A stretch of DNA of 32,859 nt from Flavobacterium psychrophilum (GTDB lineage Bacteria > Bacteroidota > Bacteroidia > Flavobacteriales > Flavobacteriaceae): positions 1-32,859 of the forward strand of contig QFQM01000034.1 of NCBI GenBank assembly GCA_003243255.1, written 5' to 3'. Below are positions 25,505 through 32,020 of this stretch, in pieces (the first letter of the stretch is position 1; each line of letters opens with the position of its first letter). A program made the translations under genes and the position numbers. Under the pieces are notes generated by a model that worked only from the letters and a program-made list of their open reading frames with translations, searched no databases and had not been told where the DNA came from.

Positions 25505-26105
25505 ATTTGTTGGTTTTAATTTCATCATTCATGCGTAGCGCAAGGTAAGCCAGCGTAAAGATCAAACTCAACACCACTCCGTTAATGCAATACACCCATT
25601 GTGCTTCGCCCAGCAGCTTATTTATCTTTAAGACAAAAAGAAACGGAATTACATAATAAAACGTTGAAACGCTGAACAACCTTTTTATAAAAAGGTATTT
25701 TTTCGGCATCCACGGTTCTGATATCATGTAGGTAAACATTCCTATTATCATGATCAACTCAAAAATTCTGAAAGCCCATATCTCAAATGTTGAAAGCTGT
25801 ATCAATGCACATGTAATACCCAAAAAAACCATTCCTCTTTTGCTTGCAAGCTGTCTGACAACAGTATTTCTATTTTCTTTATCTCTAAGTACCTCCTGCT
25901 CACGGGCAGCCGTTAAAAGCTTTACCTTCAGGTGCGAGTTCATATACATTTTCAGGGCCAATTCAAAATCTTCGCCTTGCTGCAATTGCTCTTCAAGAGC
26001 AGTTGCAATATGGTCGGTCATTTCCATGCGGATGTCATCATAAAATATCCTGTCCTTTTCAAGATATTTTTCAATTTCATTTATCTGTCCTTCTGTCAAT
26101 TTCAT
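25497..26105 (-). CDS. HAAS-like membrane protein, paralogue 1
   Basis: 202 aa, the first gene after padR (two bases apart). The N-terminal domain has KLTEGQINEIEKYLEKDRIF, then YDDIRMEMTDHIATALEEQL, the fullest form of the shared motif. It is followed by a charged connector (TAAREQEVLRDKENRNTVVR) and about four hydrophobic segments (from residue 89). In many bacteria a HAAS-type domain protein is encoded next to a PadR repressor and is thought to transmit an envelope signal; the resemblance here is by motif and context, not a database match. Confidence 0.8.
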   Translation of the reverse strand: MKLTEGQINEIEKYLEKDRIFYDDIRMEMTDHIATALEEQLQQGEDFELALKMYMNSHLKVKLLTAAREQEVLRDKENRNTVVRQLASKRGMVFLGITCALIQLSTFEIWAFRIFELIMIIGMFTYMISEPWMPKKYLFIKRLFSVSTFYYVIPFLFVLKINKLLGEAQWVYCINGVVLSLIFTLAYLALRMNDEIKTNKYA

Positions 26106-26107
26106 AA

Positions 26108-26455
26108 CTAAAACTGTAAATCTGGTTTCGGTGCAGGGTTTACCAGGTTCTGCATATTGCGGATGAACTCCTCCAGCTCGGCAAGGCGGTTCACGGTTTC
26201 TTTCTGTCCGTTTTCGGTCAGCTTATAGTACTTGCGAAGGCGATTATCTACCTTCTCTACCTCTACATCCAGAAACCCGTCAGCTTCCAGCTTGTGCAAT
26301 GCCGGATAAAGCGCCCCTTCGGTAATATTGAGTTCGCCTGCTGTAATAAGCTTTACCTTTTGGGTAATCTCATAACCATACATCCTGCCGTTTTCTTCCA
26401 GCAGTTTCATTATTATGGTATTCAGGCTCCCTTTATAGAGTTGTGAGTTCTTCAT
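26108..26455 (-). CDS. PadR family transcriptional regulator
   Basis: 115-aa winged-helix repressor, a short single-domain (PadR-s2-like) member. Family hallmarks are all present: QLYKGSLNTIIMKLLEENGR at the start, MYGYEITQKV, the recognition helix and wing ITEGALYPALHKLEADGFLD, and the YYKLTENGQ end of the wing, then one C-terminal dimerisation helix. It heads the operon of five membrane paralogues. An inverted repeat that overlaps its -7 box (26484-26506) is a likely operator, so it probably represses its own operon until a ligand or partner releases it. The signal is unknown. Confidence 0.95.
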   Translation of the reverse strand: MKNSQLYKGSLNTIIMKLLEENGRMYGYEITQKVKLITAGELNITEGALYPALHKLEADGFLDVEVEKVDNRLRKYYKLTENGQKETVNRLAELEEFIRNMQNLVNPAPKPDLQF

Positions 26456-26477
26456 CTCTGTGTTTGATTTGTTGTGC

Positions 26478-26485
26478 CAAATATA
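26478..26485 (-). promoter_or_regulatory. -7 box of the padR operon
   Basis: CAAATATA on the + strand reads TATATTTG on the - strand (TAnnTTTG), 22 bases upstream of the padR ATG. No TTG was seen at the -33 distance; the space is taken by an inverted repeat. Confidence 0.55.
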
Positions 26486-26506
26486 TACATAATTTTCTTA
26501 TGCATA
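26484..26506. promoter_or_regulatory. Candidate PadR operator
   Basis: TATACATAA (26484-26492) and TTATGCATA (26498-26506) are inverted repeats with eight of nine positions matching, five bases apart. The repeat touches the padR -7 box and covers the region between -7 and -33, where a bound dimer would block RNA polymerase. PadR proteins bind A+T-rich dyads of about this size. Confidence 0.5.
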
Positions 26507-26561
26507 ATAGTTTTAGGTATTATTTTAAGTCCTGTTATTTTATTTAGCTGTTTGGAATGCT

Positions 26562-26569
26562 TATTTTTG
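26562..26569 (+). promoter_or_regulatory. -7 box of the PaaE-like reductase gene
   Basis: TATTTTTG fits TAnnTTTG and lies 16 bases before the ATG at 26586. No TTG is present at consensus distance. Confidence 0.5.
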
Positions 26570-26585
26570 CAGCAAATAAACAAAC

Positions 26586-27638
26586 ATGTCAACATTTCAT
26601 TCGCTTAAAATAAAGGATGTGAGAAGGGAAACGCCACAGGCTGTTTCTATTGCTTTCGAAATCCCTGAGCACCTGCGCGAAGACTATAATTTTGTTGCAG
26701 GACAATACATAAATATAAAAACAGTTTTTGAAGGGCAGGATATCCGTAAAGCCTATTCTATATGCTCGGCTCCGGGCAGCAACGAACTTCGTGTAGCCAT
26801 TAAAGCCGTTAAAAACGGAGGTTTCTCTGTTTTTGCCAACGAAAAACTCGTTCCGGGCGACACTATGGAAGTAGGCACTCCTGAAGGTAAATTTACCTTT
26901 GAGCCTAAAGCCGACCGTCAGCGCAACTATGCCGCTTTTGCAGCAGGTAGCGGAATCACTCCGGTTATGGCCATTATCCAGTCGGTATTACAAGGTGAGC
27001 CGGAAAGTACTTTTGTACTTGTATATGGTAACAAAACCCCTGAAGACACCATCTTCCACCAGTTTTTGCACGACCTTCAGCAGGAATATGTAGGCCGTTT
27101 CTTTGTACATTTCGTATACAGTCAGGCGAAAGCTGATGAGGCATTGTTCGGACGTATAGAGCGTGCGGCGGTAAACTTTGTAATCAAGAACAAGCACAAG
27201 GAGAAAGAATTCGAAAAATTCTACCTGTGTGGACCGGAGCAGATGATCCTTACCGTAAACGATGTTCTTAGGGAAAACAATATTCCTGAGAAAAACATTA
27301 AGTTTGAATTATTCTCTACACCAATAGCTGAGAAAAAAATCGAAGAAAACCTTGACGGTCAGACTAAAATTACCGTGCTTGTAGACGAAGAGGAAGTTAC
27401 CTTTATGATGTCGCAGCAGATGACCATTCTTGATGCAGCGCTTAAGCAGGGTGTAGATGCGCCATACTCTTGCCAGGGTGGTATTTGCAGCAGCTGTATG
27501 GCACGTGTAACCAACGGTTCGGCAGCCATGAAAAAGAACGCCATACTTACCGATGGCGAAATTGCCGAAGGCCTTATCCTTACCTGCCAGGCACACCCAA
27601 CATCGGGCGAGATCTATGTAGACTTTGACGACGTTTAA
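26586..27638 (+). CDS. PaaE-like flavin/2Fe-2S oxidoreductase
   Basis: 350-aa cytoplasmic electron-transfer protein moving electrons from NAD(P)H through flavin to a 2Fe-2S cluster. Three domains in order: FAD-binding barrel (about 1-100; KAYSICSAPGSNELRVAIKA), NAD(P)-binding domain (about 105-230; AAGSGITPVMAI, LVYGNKTPEDTIF, FYLCGPEQMI) and a plant-type ferredoxin domain (about 262-350; PYSCQGGICSSCMARVTNGS, LTCQAHP) with the four cluster Cys residues. This is the layout of PaaE, the reductase of phenylacetyl-CoA epoxidase. No other paa genes are in the window, so the electron acceptor may differ. It is a single-gene unit with its own -7 box and terminator, divergent from padR. Confidence 0.9.
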   Translation: MSTFHSLKIKDVRRETPQAVSIAFEIPEHLREDYNFVAGQYINIKTVFEGQDIRKAYSICSAPGSNELRVAIKAVKNGGFSVFANEKLVPGDTMEVGTPEGKFTFEPKADRQRNYAAFAAGSGITPVMAIIQSVLQGEPESTFVLVYGNKTPEDTIFHQFLHDLQQEYVGRFFVHFVYSQAKADEALFGRIERAAVNFVIKNKHKEKEFEKFYLCGPEQMILTVNDVLRENNIPEKNIKFELFSTPIAEKKIEENLDGQTKITVLVDEEEVTFMMSQQMTILDAALKQGVDAPYSCQGGICSSCMARVTNGSAAMKKNAILTDGEIAEGLILTCQAHPTSGEIYVDFDDV

Positions 27639-27652
27639 TCGTTTCACACTAT

Positions 27653-27690
27653 AATCAAAAATCCTCGGTTAACGCCGGGGATTTTTGATT
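27653..27690 (+). terminator. Terminator of the PaaE-like gene
   Basis: A 16-bp stem (27653-27668 with 27675-27690) and a 6-base loop TTAACG, with one U-G pair on the + strand. The 3' arm contains five consecutive T residues. It lies 14 bases past the stop codon. Confidence 0.85.
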
Positions 27691-27951
27691 CCGCTCTGTC
27701 ATTGCGAATGAAGCGTAGCGAAATGTGGCAATCTCAATCAATTGAAAGCAGACCTGCCTGCCGGTAGGCAGGTGCCGCAGATTTTGACGGATTCCTATCA
27801 TTTGGCCCTGACTTTAGTCAGGGATCTCAAGGATGCAGACAAAGGCTTCAGCCAAATATAAAGGGCCTATATTTGGCTAAAGCAATTTATAAATTGATTC
27901 TTTACCACTGGCTAAAGCCAGAGGCAATTGATTAGAAACAGAGTTAAATTA
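27691..27951. repeat. Gene-free island of dispersed-repeat-like sequence and hairpins
   Basis: No coding region was seen here. At 27699-27735 lies a TCATTGCGA...GGCAATCTC element of a type found scattered in many bacterial intergenic regions. Then come four separate hairpins: 27752-27773 (8-bp arms ACCTGCCT/AGGCAGGT), 27806-27823 (CCCTGACT/AGTCAGGG, 2-base loop), 27850-27878 (11-bp perfect arms AGCCAAATATA/TATATTTGGCT) and 27908-27921 (CTGGCT/AGCCAG). The words GCTAAAGC and GACTTTAGTC recur in related form. It fills the gap between the PaaE-like gene terminator and the end of the glycosyltransferase gene. Confidence 0.8.
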
Positions 27952-28989
27952 TTAAACTACCTCCTTCACCTTCGCCACAACAGTCTCTGGCAAGATAGTA
28001 CGCATGGCATCTTCGTAGCCTTCTACGATCTTGTTACCGTAGATAGACGTTGGCAATAAGGGGTATTTTTCCCTGTCGGAAGTAAGGGTGTAATCAGCAG
28101 GTTGGCCAAAAGGTGCAAAACCGGCATACGGATGGGTTGCTCCCCAAAGGGTAATGACTTTTACACCCAGCATTGCTGCCATATGCGCATTGCCGCTATC
28201 CATGCTTAGCATAAGGTCGAGGTGGCTTATCAGGTTAAGTTCCTGAGCGAGTTTTAGTTTTCCGGCAGTAACGGTTATGTTTTTTCGGCCTTTAGCGAAT
28301 GCCTCAAGCTGTGCAGTTTCGGCAGCACCTCCGCCAAAAAGGAAAAGCGTATAATTTGGATTCTCAGCAAGGCGGTCAATCACTTCCTGCATTAAATCCT
28401 GTGGGTATACTTTCCCCTGATGCTGTGCAAAAGGCGCAATACCTATCCACTTGCCCGATTTGGTTCCGGCTATGGACAATACTTCCGTTGCAAGTGGTTG
28501 TTTATCCGGAAAAACAGGATTCGATAAATCGACTGGGAAGCCTAATTTCTTAAAAGTATCAAGGTGACGTTTTACTATGGGTGTAAGTTGCCTAAAAATC
28601 TTGTTTTCTGCCCTTGTAAGCGCTTTTTTCTCTTCGCGTGCCTTATCGGTTGTTGCGGTTGGTTTTCCTCTAAGGGAAAAGAGCTTTGTAACGATCTTCG
28701 AACGGAGTACATTATGCAGGTCGGCAACAGCGTCGATGTTAAGTTTTTTCAGCTCGCGGAAGAGTTTCAGGAGTCCGAAAAAACCTTTGTGTTTACCCGC
28801 AACATCGGCAGGATAAACGCTAACGTTAGGGATGCCGTCAAAAAACGGTGCGAAGAACACCCTTGTCAGAACGGTAACCTTTACGTTAGGGTACTGAGCA
28901 ATTAAGGCTCTCAGCAGCGGAACCGTCATTGCGACGTCTCCCATTGCCGAAAGCCTTATTACCAGTATATGTTTTGTTCCTGACATCAA
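27952..28989 (-). CDS. Glycosyltransferase family 9 (heptosyltransferase-like)
   Basis: 345-aa cytoplasmic, membrane-associated enzyme of the ADP-heptose:LPS heptosyltransferase family, adding a sugar to the inner core of LPS or a similar glycolipid. The N-terminal Rossmann domain starts KHILVIRLSAMGDVAMTVPL, with the Gly-Asp of the family. The C-terminal domain has the acceptor/donor motif LDLMLSMDSGNAHMAAMLGV, then VITLWGATHPYAGFAPFGQP, with the Asp-Ser-Gly-His/Met-Ala pattern. The start could be the first or second of two adjacent ATGs. It follows the DUF4254 gene by seven bases, so the two form an operon. The donor sugar is not certain. Confidence 0.93.
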   Translation of the reverse strand: MMSGTKHILVIRLSAMGDVAMTVPLLRALIAQYPNVKVTVLTRVFFAPFFDGIPNVSVYPADVAGKHKGFFGLLKLFRELKKLNIDAVADLHNVLRSKIVTKLFSLRGKPTATTDKAREEKKALTRAENKIFRQLTPIVKRHLDTFKKLGFPVDLSNPVFPDKQPLATEVLSIAGTKSGKWIGIAPFAQHQGKVYPQDLMQEVIDRLAENPNYTLFLFGGGAAETAQLEAFAKGRKNITVTAGKLKLAQELNLISHLDLMLSMDSGNAHMAAMLGVKVITLWGATHPYAGFAPFGQPADYTLTSDREKYPLLPTSIYGNKIVEGYEDAMRTILPETVVAKVKEVV

Positions 28990-28996
28990 TCAGGTA

Positions 28997-29602
28997 TTAT
29001 TTTTTGTTTTGGTACAATACAGGGTTTAGTTCCTCGTCGTTGTACATTTTCATCTGCTTGTACACTTTCATGTATTTATCACCATTCTCAATATCGGTGA
29101 TAAGGTCATCAATAGCAGTAGTAAGATCTTTTTTCTGCTCCAGAAGCACGTCCAGTTTTTCCTGGCATTTTGCACGGTGCTCAGGCGTAGCTTCAGCACG
29201 TGTAGCCTCTTCGTGCATGTGGTATATCTTAAGCGCAAGGATAGAAAGCCTGTCTATAGCCCATGCCGGACTCTCAGAGTTTATCTTTGCATCGGCCTTA
29301 GGCGTTACATTGCTGTATTTCTGTAAAAAGTAGCTGTCTATGTACTCCACCATGTCAGTACGCACCTGGTTAGAAGCATCGATCTTTCTTTTAAGCACAA
29401 GTGCCTCAACCGGGTCAATTTCCGGGTTACGGATAATGTCTTCATAATGCCACTGTACTGTGTCTACCCAGTTTTTGGCATAAAGCAGATGCTCTATCTG
29501 GTCCTTTGCATACGGATTGTTAACAGGCTGGTCTACGCTGTCAAATTTATGATAGTCGTTAATGCTCTGCTCAAATATTGGGAAAGCGATTTTAGAAAAC
29601 AT
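28997..29602 (-). CDS. DUF4254 family protein
   Basis: 201-aa soluble, mostly helical protein of the DUF4254 family, which is found in Bacteroidota and some other gram-negatives. It reads FSKIAFPIFEQSINDYHKFD at the start and has conserved HxxNxxLW-like helical segments (LLYAKNWVDTVQWHYEDIIR; ALVLKRKIDASNQVRTDMVE; AIDRLSILALKIYHMHEEAT). No signal peptide or membrane helix is seen. Its function is unknown. The seven-base gap to a family 9 glycosyltransferase suggests a part in LPS core or lipid A metabolism, which is inference. Confidence 0.88.
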   Translation of the reverse strand: MFSKIAFPIFEQSINDYHKFDSVDQPVNNPYAKDQIEHLLYAKNWVDTVQWHYEDIIRNPEIDPVEALVLKRKIDASNQVRTDMVEYIDSYFLQKYSNVTPKADAKINSESPAWAIDRLSILALKIYHMHEEATRAEATPEHRAKCQEKLDVLLEQKKDLTTAIDDLITDIENGDKYMKVYKQMKMYNDEELNPVLYQNKK

Positions 29603-29628
29603 AGTGTAATTGTTTATTTTGTGTAGTG

Positions 29629-29636
29629 CAAATATA
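29629..29636 (-). promoter_or_regulatory. -7 box of the DUF4254/glycosyltransferase operon
   Basis: CAAATATA on + reads TATATTTG on -, matching TAnnTTTG, 26 bases upstream of the DUF4254 ATG. No -33 TTG was found. Confidence 0.5.
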
Positions 29637-29800
29637 CGGGGAATAGTTGTAACCTGCTAACGGTGTTTTTTATGCGTTTTTGAGGTACAAGTTCAGCCAC
29701 GAATTTGCACAAATCGTTTTTTTAGAATGCGCTATCCTTCGCGAGATATTCATTACATATCCGAGCCATCTGGTCTTTCCGTTTATCCTTAATGCCCATA

Positions 29801-30709
29801 CTATTCATTCCGTTGTCTGTTTGTAACTGTATACTTTGTCCCGTTGAATATTAACAAATTGTCCCACATTACATCTGTATCCGGCTTTACATTTCTTGTC
29901 AATATATATGGGAATCTATTTTTAGTCAATGGAATAATCTTTATATCATTAACATTCTCAAAATCAGGGCTTTTATACAAAAGCTTGAAGTCTGTGCCAG
30001 CAGTCATTGTAATATAAGTAAAATTCTCTGAATTAATCACTGATAGGATTGTGTCGTTGTTTGAAAATGACAGGTGAGTTCCATTATTTTCAAGTCCGTA
30101 AGATGGTCTTTGTTCGTTAAGATTTTTCAGTATATTTTGTGTCAATAAAGTGTCTTTGTAAACCTTATAATTTATTTGCTCAAACGTTCCATTAAAATTA
30201 CTTATACCATAGTAGCCGTCTTCTTTGATTAATTTATCTGTCTTGTATACAGCAATAAAAGGTGATGAAATATTTTGGTTCAAATACTCTACACGAAGAA
30301 ATTCAGCATTGCAAAAAAATTTGTTTTTCTTATCATAGATTTTAAGTTTTGATAGTCCTCTGAGGTCAAAATATTTTTGCGATAAATTGTCCGGAAACTT
30401 ATACCTGCTATTTTCATCGTCCTGGTAGATTAACGAGTCAGCAAGTTTTAGCGTTTTTTCGTATTGCTCAGCAGTAGTATGGTCATTTATGAAATAAAGT
30501 TCAACGTAAGCTTCATTCTTGCTTGAAAAATAGAATTTGTCTATAAAACCAATATAATGAATGTTCTCATTTAGCACCTTATTGTTTGTCTGGGAAGTGT
30601 AAGCAGAATTCGTTTGTAAAGTGCCCTTGTTTGACTCTTTAGAATTGTCCTTATTAGAACAACCCAAAGTCAAAAGCGCTAATGTCAGAATTGGTAATAA
30701 TATCCTCAT
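29801..30709 (-). CDS. Orphan lipoprotein of unknown function
   Basis: 302-aa predicted lipoprotein: signal peptide MRILLPILTLALLTLGC with Cys17, then a Ser/Asn/Lys-rich tether (about 18-45). The rest is probably beta-rich (YIGFIDKFYFSSKNEAYVEL; FIAVYKTDKLIKEDGYYGIS; FTYITMTAGTDFKLLYKSPD). No family was recognised. The coding sequence is visibly more A+T-rich and richer in Asn, Lys and Tyr than its neighbours, which suggests recent transfer or fast divergence. It is alone on its strand segment, with about 200 bases to the DUF4254 gene and 100 to the DUF6427 gene, and no clear promoter or terminator was found. Confidence 0.78.
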   Translation of the reverse strand: MRILLPILTLALLTLGCSNKDNSKESNKGTLQTNSAYTSQTNNKVLNENIHYIGFIDKFYFSSKNEAYVELYFINDHTTAEQYEKTLKLADSLIYQDDENSRYKFPDNLSQKYFDLRGLSKLKIYDKKNKFFCNAEFLRVEYLNQNISSPFIAVYKTDKLIKEDGYYGISNFNGTFEQINYKVYKDTLLTQNILKNLNEQRPSYGLENNGTHLSFSNNDTILSVINSENFTYITMTAGTDFKLLYKSPDFENVNDIKIIPLTKNRFPYILTRNVKPDTDVMWDNLLIFNGTKYTVTNRQRNE

Positions 30710-30811
30710 TCGTTGTCGTTATTTTATAAAAAAGCACCTGCAGCATTTCGTTAACTAACAGCAATATCGTTATTTTCTTGTATTTTAGATGCTTCCAATA
30801 TATAGCTTCAC

Positions 30812-31741
30812 CTACAACTGCGAGACAAACAAAAACACCGCTATAAGCACTATAAGCCCCATAGCAACTTCTTTGAACCATTTGTTCTCCTGAGCCTCAA
30901 AATAGTTGGCTCCCATTATGGCCAGCGGTGCAAATGTAAATACCAAAAAGCTGTTGTTCTTATGTGCCGAAAGCACATAGATACCTACCCCGATCAAGAA
31001 GGAATAAATGATCTTTTTGTGCGACGACTGAAGGTTGAGCGGTTTGCTCGTAATCGAAAATATATACGGAAATGCAAACAGCACCACAATTGAAGAATAT
31101 ACCGCAAGGGCGATATTTTGGTAGATATTTTCGAAATAGGTAAAGTCGAAACTGATGGCAATATTCTGAGATATTGTAGTGACAAAATCATAACCCAGCA
31201 TAAGGATTACCATAGTGTAAAGCACAAATACGGCAAAAAACGCAATAAACGGAATCAGCCAGTTACGGTAATCACGGGATACGTGAAATATAATCGAGAT
31301 AAATACCAACACAATGTAACCTATACACCAAAAATGGAATATCGCTGCTGCGAATATCCAGAATGAGGCATCAAAAATTTTCTCTTTTGGGGTAATCAGC
31401 GACTGCAGTGAGATAAGTCTCCGCAGTGCCAAAAGGATGAAAAAGTTGGCAATTATGATGTTAATGTTCACCAAATTGGTGGGAAACAGTATCAAAAATA
31501 CCATAAAAATGAACATGGCATAGGTATTTGCCCTGCTCAGATTATTGCGTCTTGTAATGAAGTTGGTAAGGAACAGGGCTCCGGCTAAAAGCAGCAGAAG
31601 CCCCACCTTTTGGGCTATCAGCAGGTAGTTTTCTGTCCAGGACAGGTCTTTGCATAAGTACAAAAAGTAACTTAAAATAAGGACCGCGCCTATTAAAACG
31701 TAATTTACAGGCCTGGATTTATTAAAAACACTTGCTAGCAT
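30812..31741 (-). CDS. DUF6427-like polytopic membrane protein
   Basis: 309-aa integral membrane protein with about nine or ten hydrophobic segments from end to end (VLIGAVLILSYFLYLCKDLS; LLLLLAGALFLTNFITRRNN; IAVYSSIVVLFAFP-type helices; VAMGLIVLIAVFLFVSQL). No soluble domain or catalytic motif is present. It resembles DUF6427 proteins of flavobacteria, which are of unknown function and lie near purD and DUF6341 genes. Its start codon overlaps the promoter region of the divergent DUF6341 gene. Confidence 0.78.
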   Translation of the reverse strand: MLASVFNKSRPVNYVLIGAVLILSYFLYLCKDLSWTENYLLIAQKVGLLLLLAGALFLTNFITRRNNLSRANTYAMFIFMVFLILFPTNLVNINIIIANFFILLALRRLISLQSLITPKEKIFDASFWIFAAAIFHFWCIGYIVLVFISIIFHVSRDYRNWLIPFIAFFAVFVLYTMVILMLGYDFVTTISQNIAISFDFTYFENIYQNIALAVYSSIVVLFAFPYIFSITSKPLNLQSSHKKIIYSFLIGVGIYVLSAHKNNSFLVFTFAPLAIMGANYFEAQENKWFKEVAMGLIVLIAVFLFVSQL

Positions 31742-31761
31742 GTGAATATTTTATACTTTTG
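31732..31761 (+). promoter_or_regulatory. Promoter of the DUF6341 gene
   Basis: TTG at 31732-31734, then 19 bases, then TACTTTTG at 31754-31761: a full match to the flavobacterial consensus. The predicted start is about 24 bases ahead of the ATG at 31790. The -33 element lies inside the first codons of the divergent DUF6427 gene. Confidence 0.72.
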
Positions 31762-31789
31762 TGACAGTAAATATAATACTTGTTTAAAA

Positions 31790-32020
31790 ATGAAAGCATT
31801 TTTCGAAGCGATAGGCTACCTGTTTACAGATATCCTTTTCTTACCTCTAAACTTTTTCCGCAGCCTTGAGCTAGAAAACTGGTGGCTGGCAAACATTGTA
31901 ACCTGGATCTTCATCATCATCTGTTGTGTTGCTACAGCTTACTGGTTAAAACAGCTTACTATATTCAAGCAAAACAACGAAGACGATCAGGATACTACGG
32001 CTCACTCTTTCTTATCATAA
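31790..32020 (+). CDS. DUF6341-like small membrane protein
   Basis: 76-aa protein from the ATG at 31790. The frame is open back to 31742, but that stretch holds the promoter. The N-terminus is amphipathic (MKAFFEAIGYLFTDILFLPL), followed by one clear membrane helix (NIVTWIFIIICCVATAYWL) and an acidic tail (NNEDDQDTT). It resembles DUF6341 proteins of flavobacteria; function unknown. Its stop codon overlaps the stop codon region of convergent purD by six bases (TCATAA), with no terminator hairpin between them. Confidence 0.8.
   Translation: MKAFFEAIGYLFTDILFLPLNFFRSLELENWWLANIVTWIFIIICCVATAYWLKQLTIFKQNNEDDQDTTAHSFLS

Noticed and set aside
29722..29808. 28-codon - strand frame (MNSMGIKDKRKDQM...) starting over the lipoprotein stop codon
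   Set aside because: Too short, no recognised family, and the overlap with the stop codon can arise by chance. It might be a remnant of a longer gene, but nothing supports expression.
30654..30881. 75-codon - strand frame between the lipoprotein and DUF6427 genes
   Set aside because: It overlaps the ends of both real genes in another frame and its sequence has no domain-like character.
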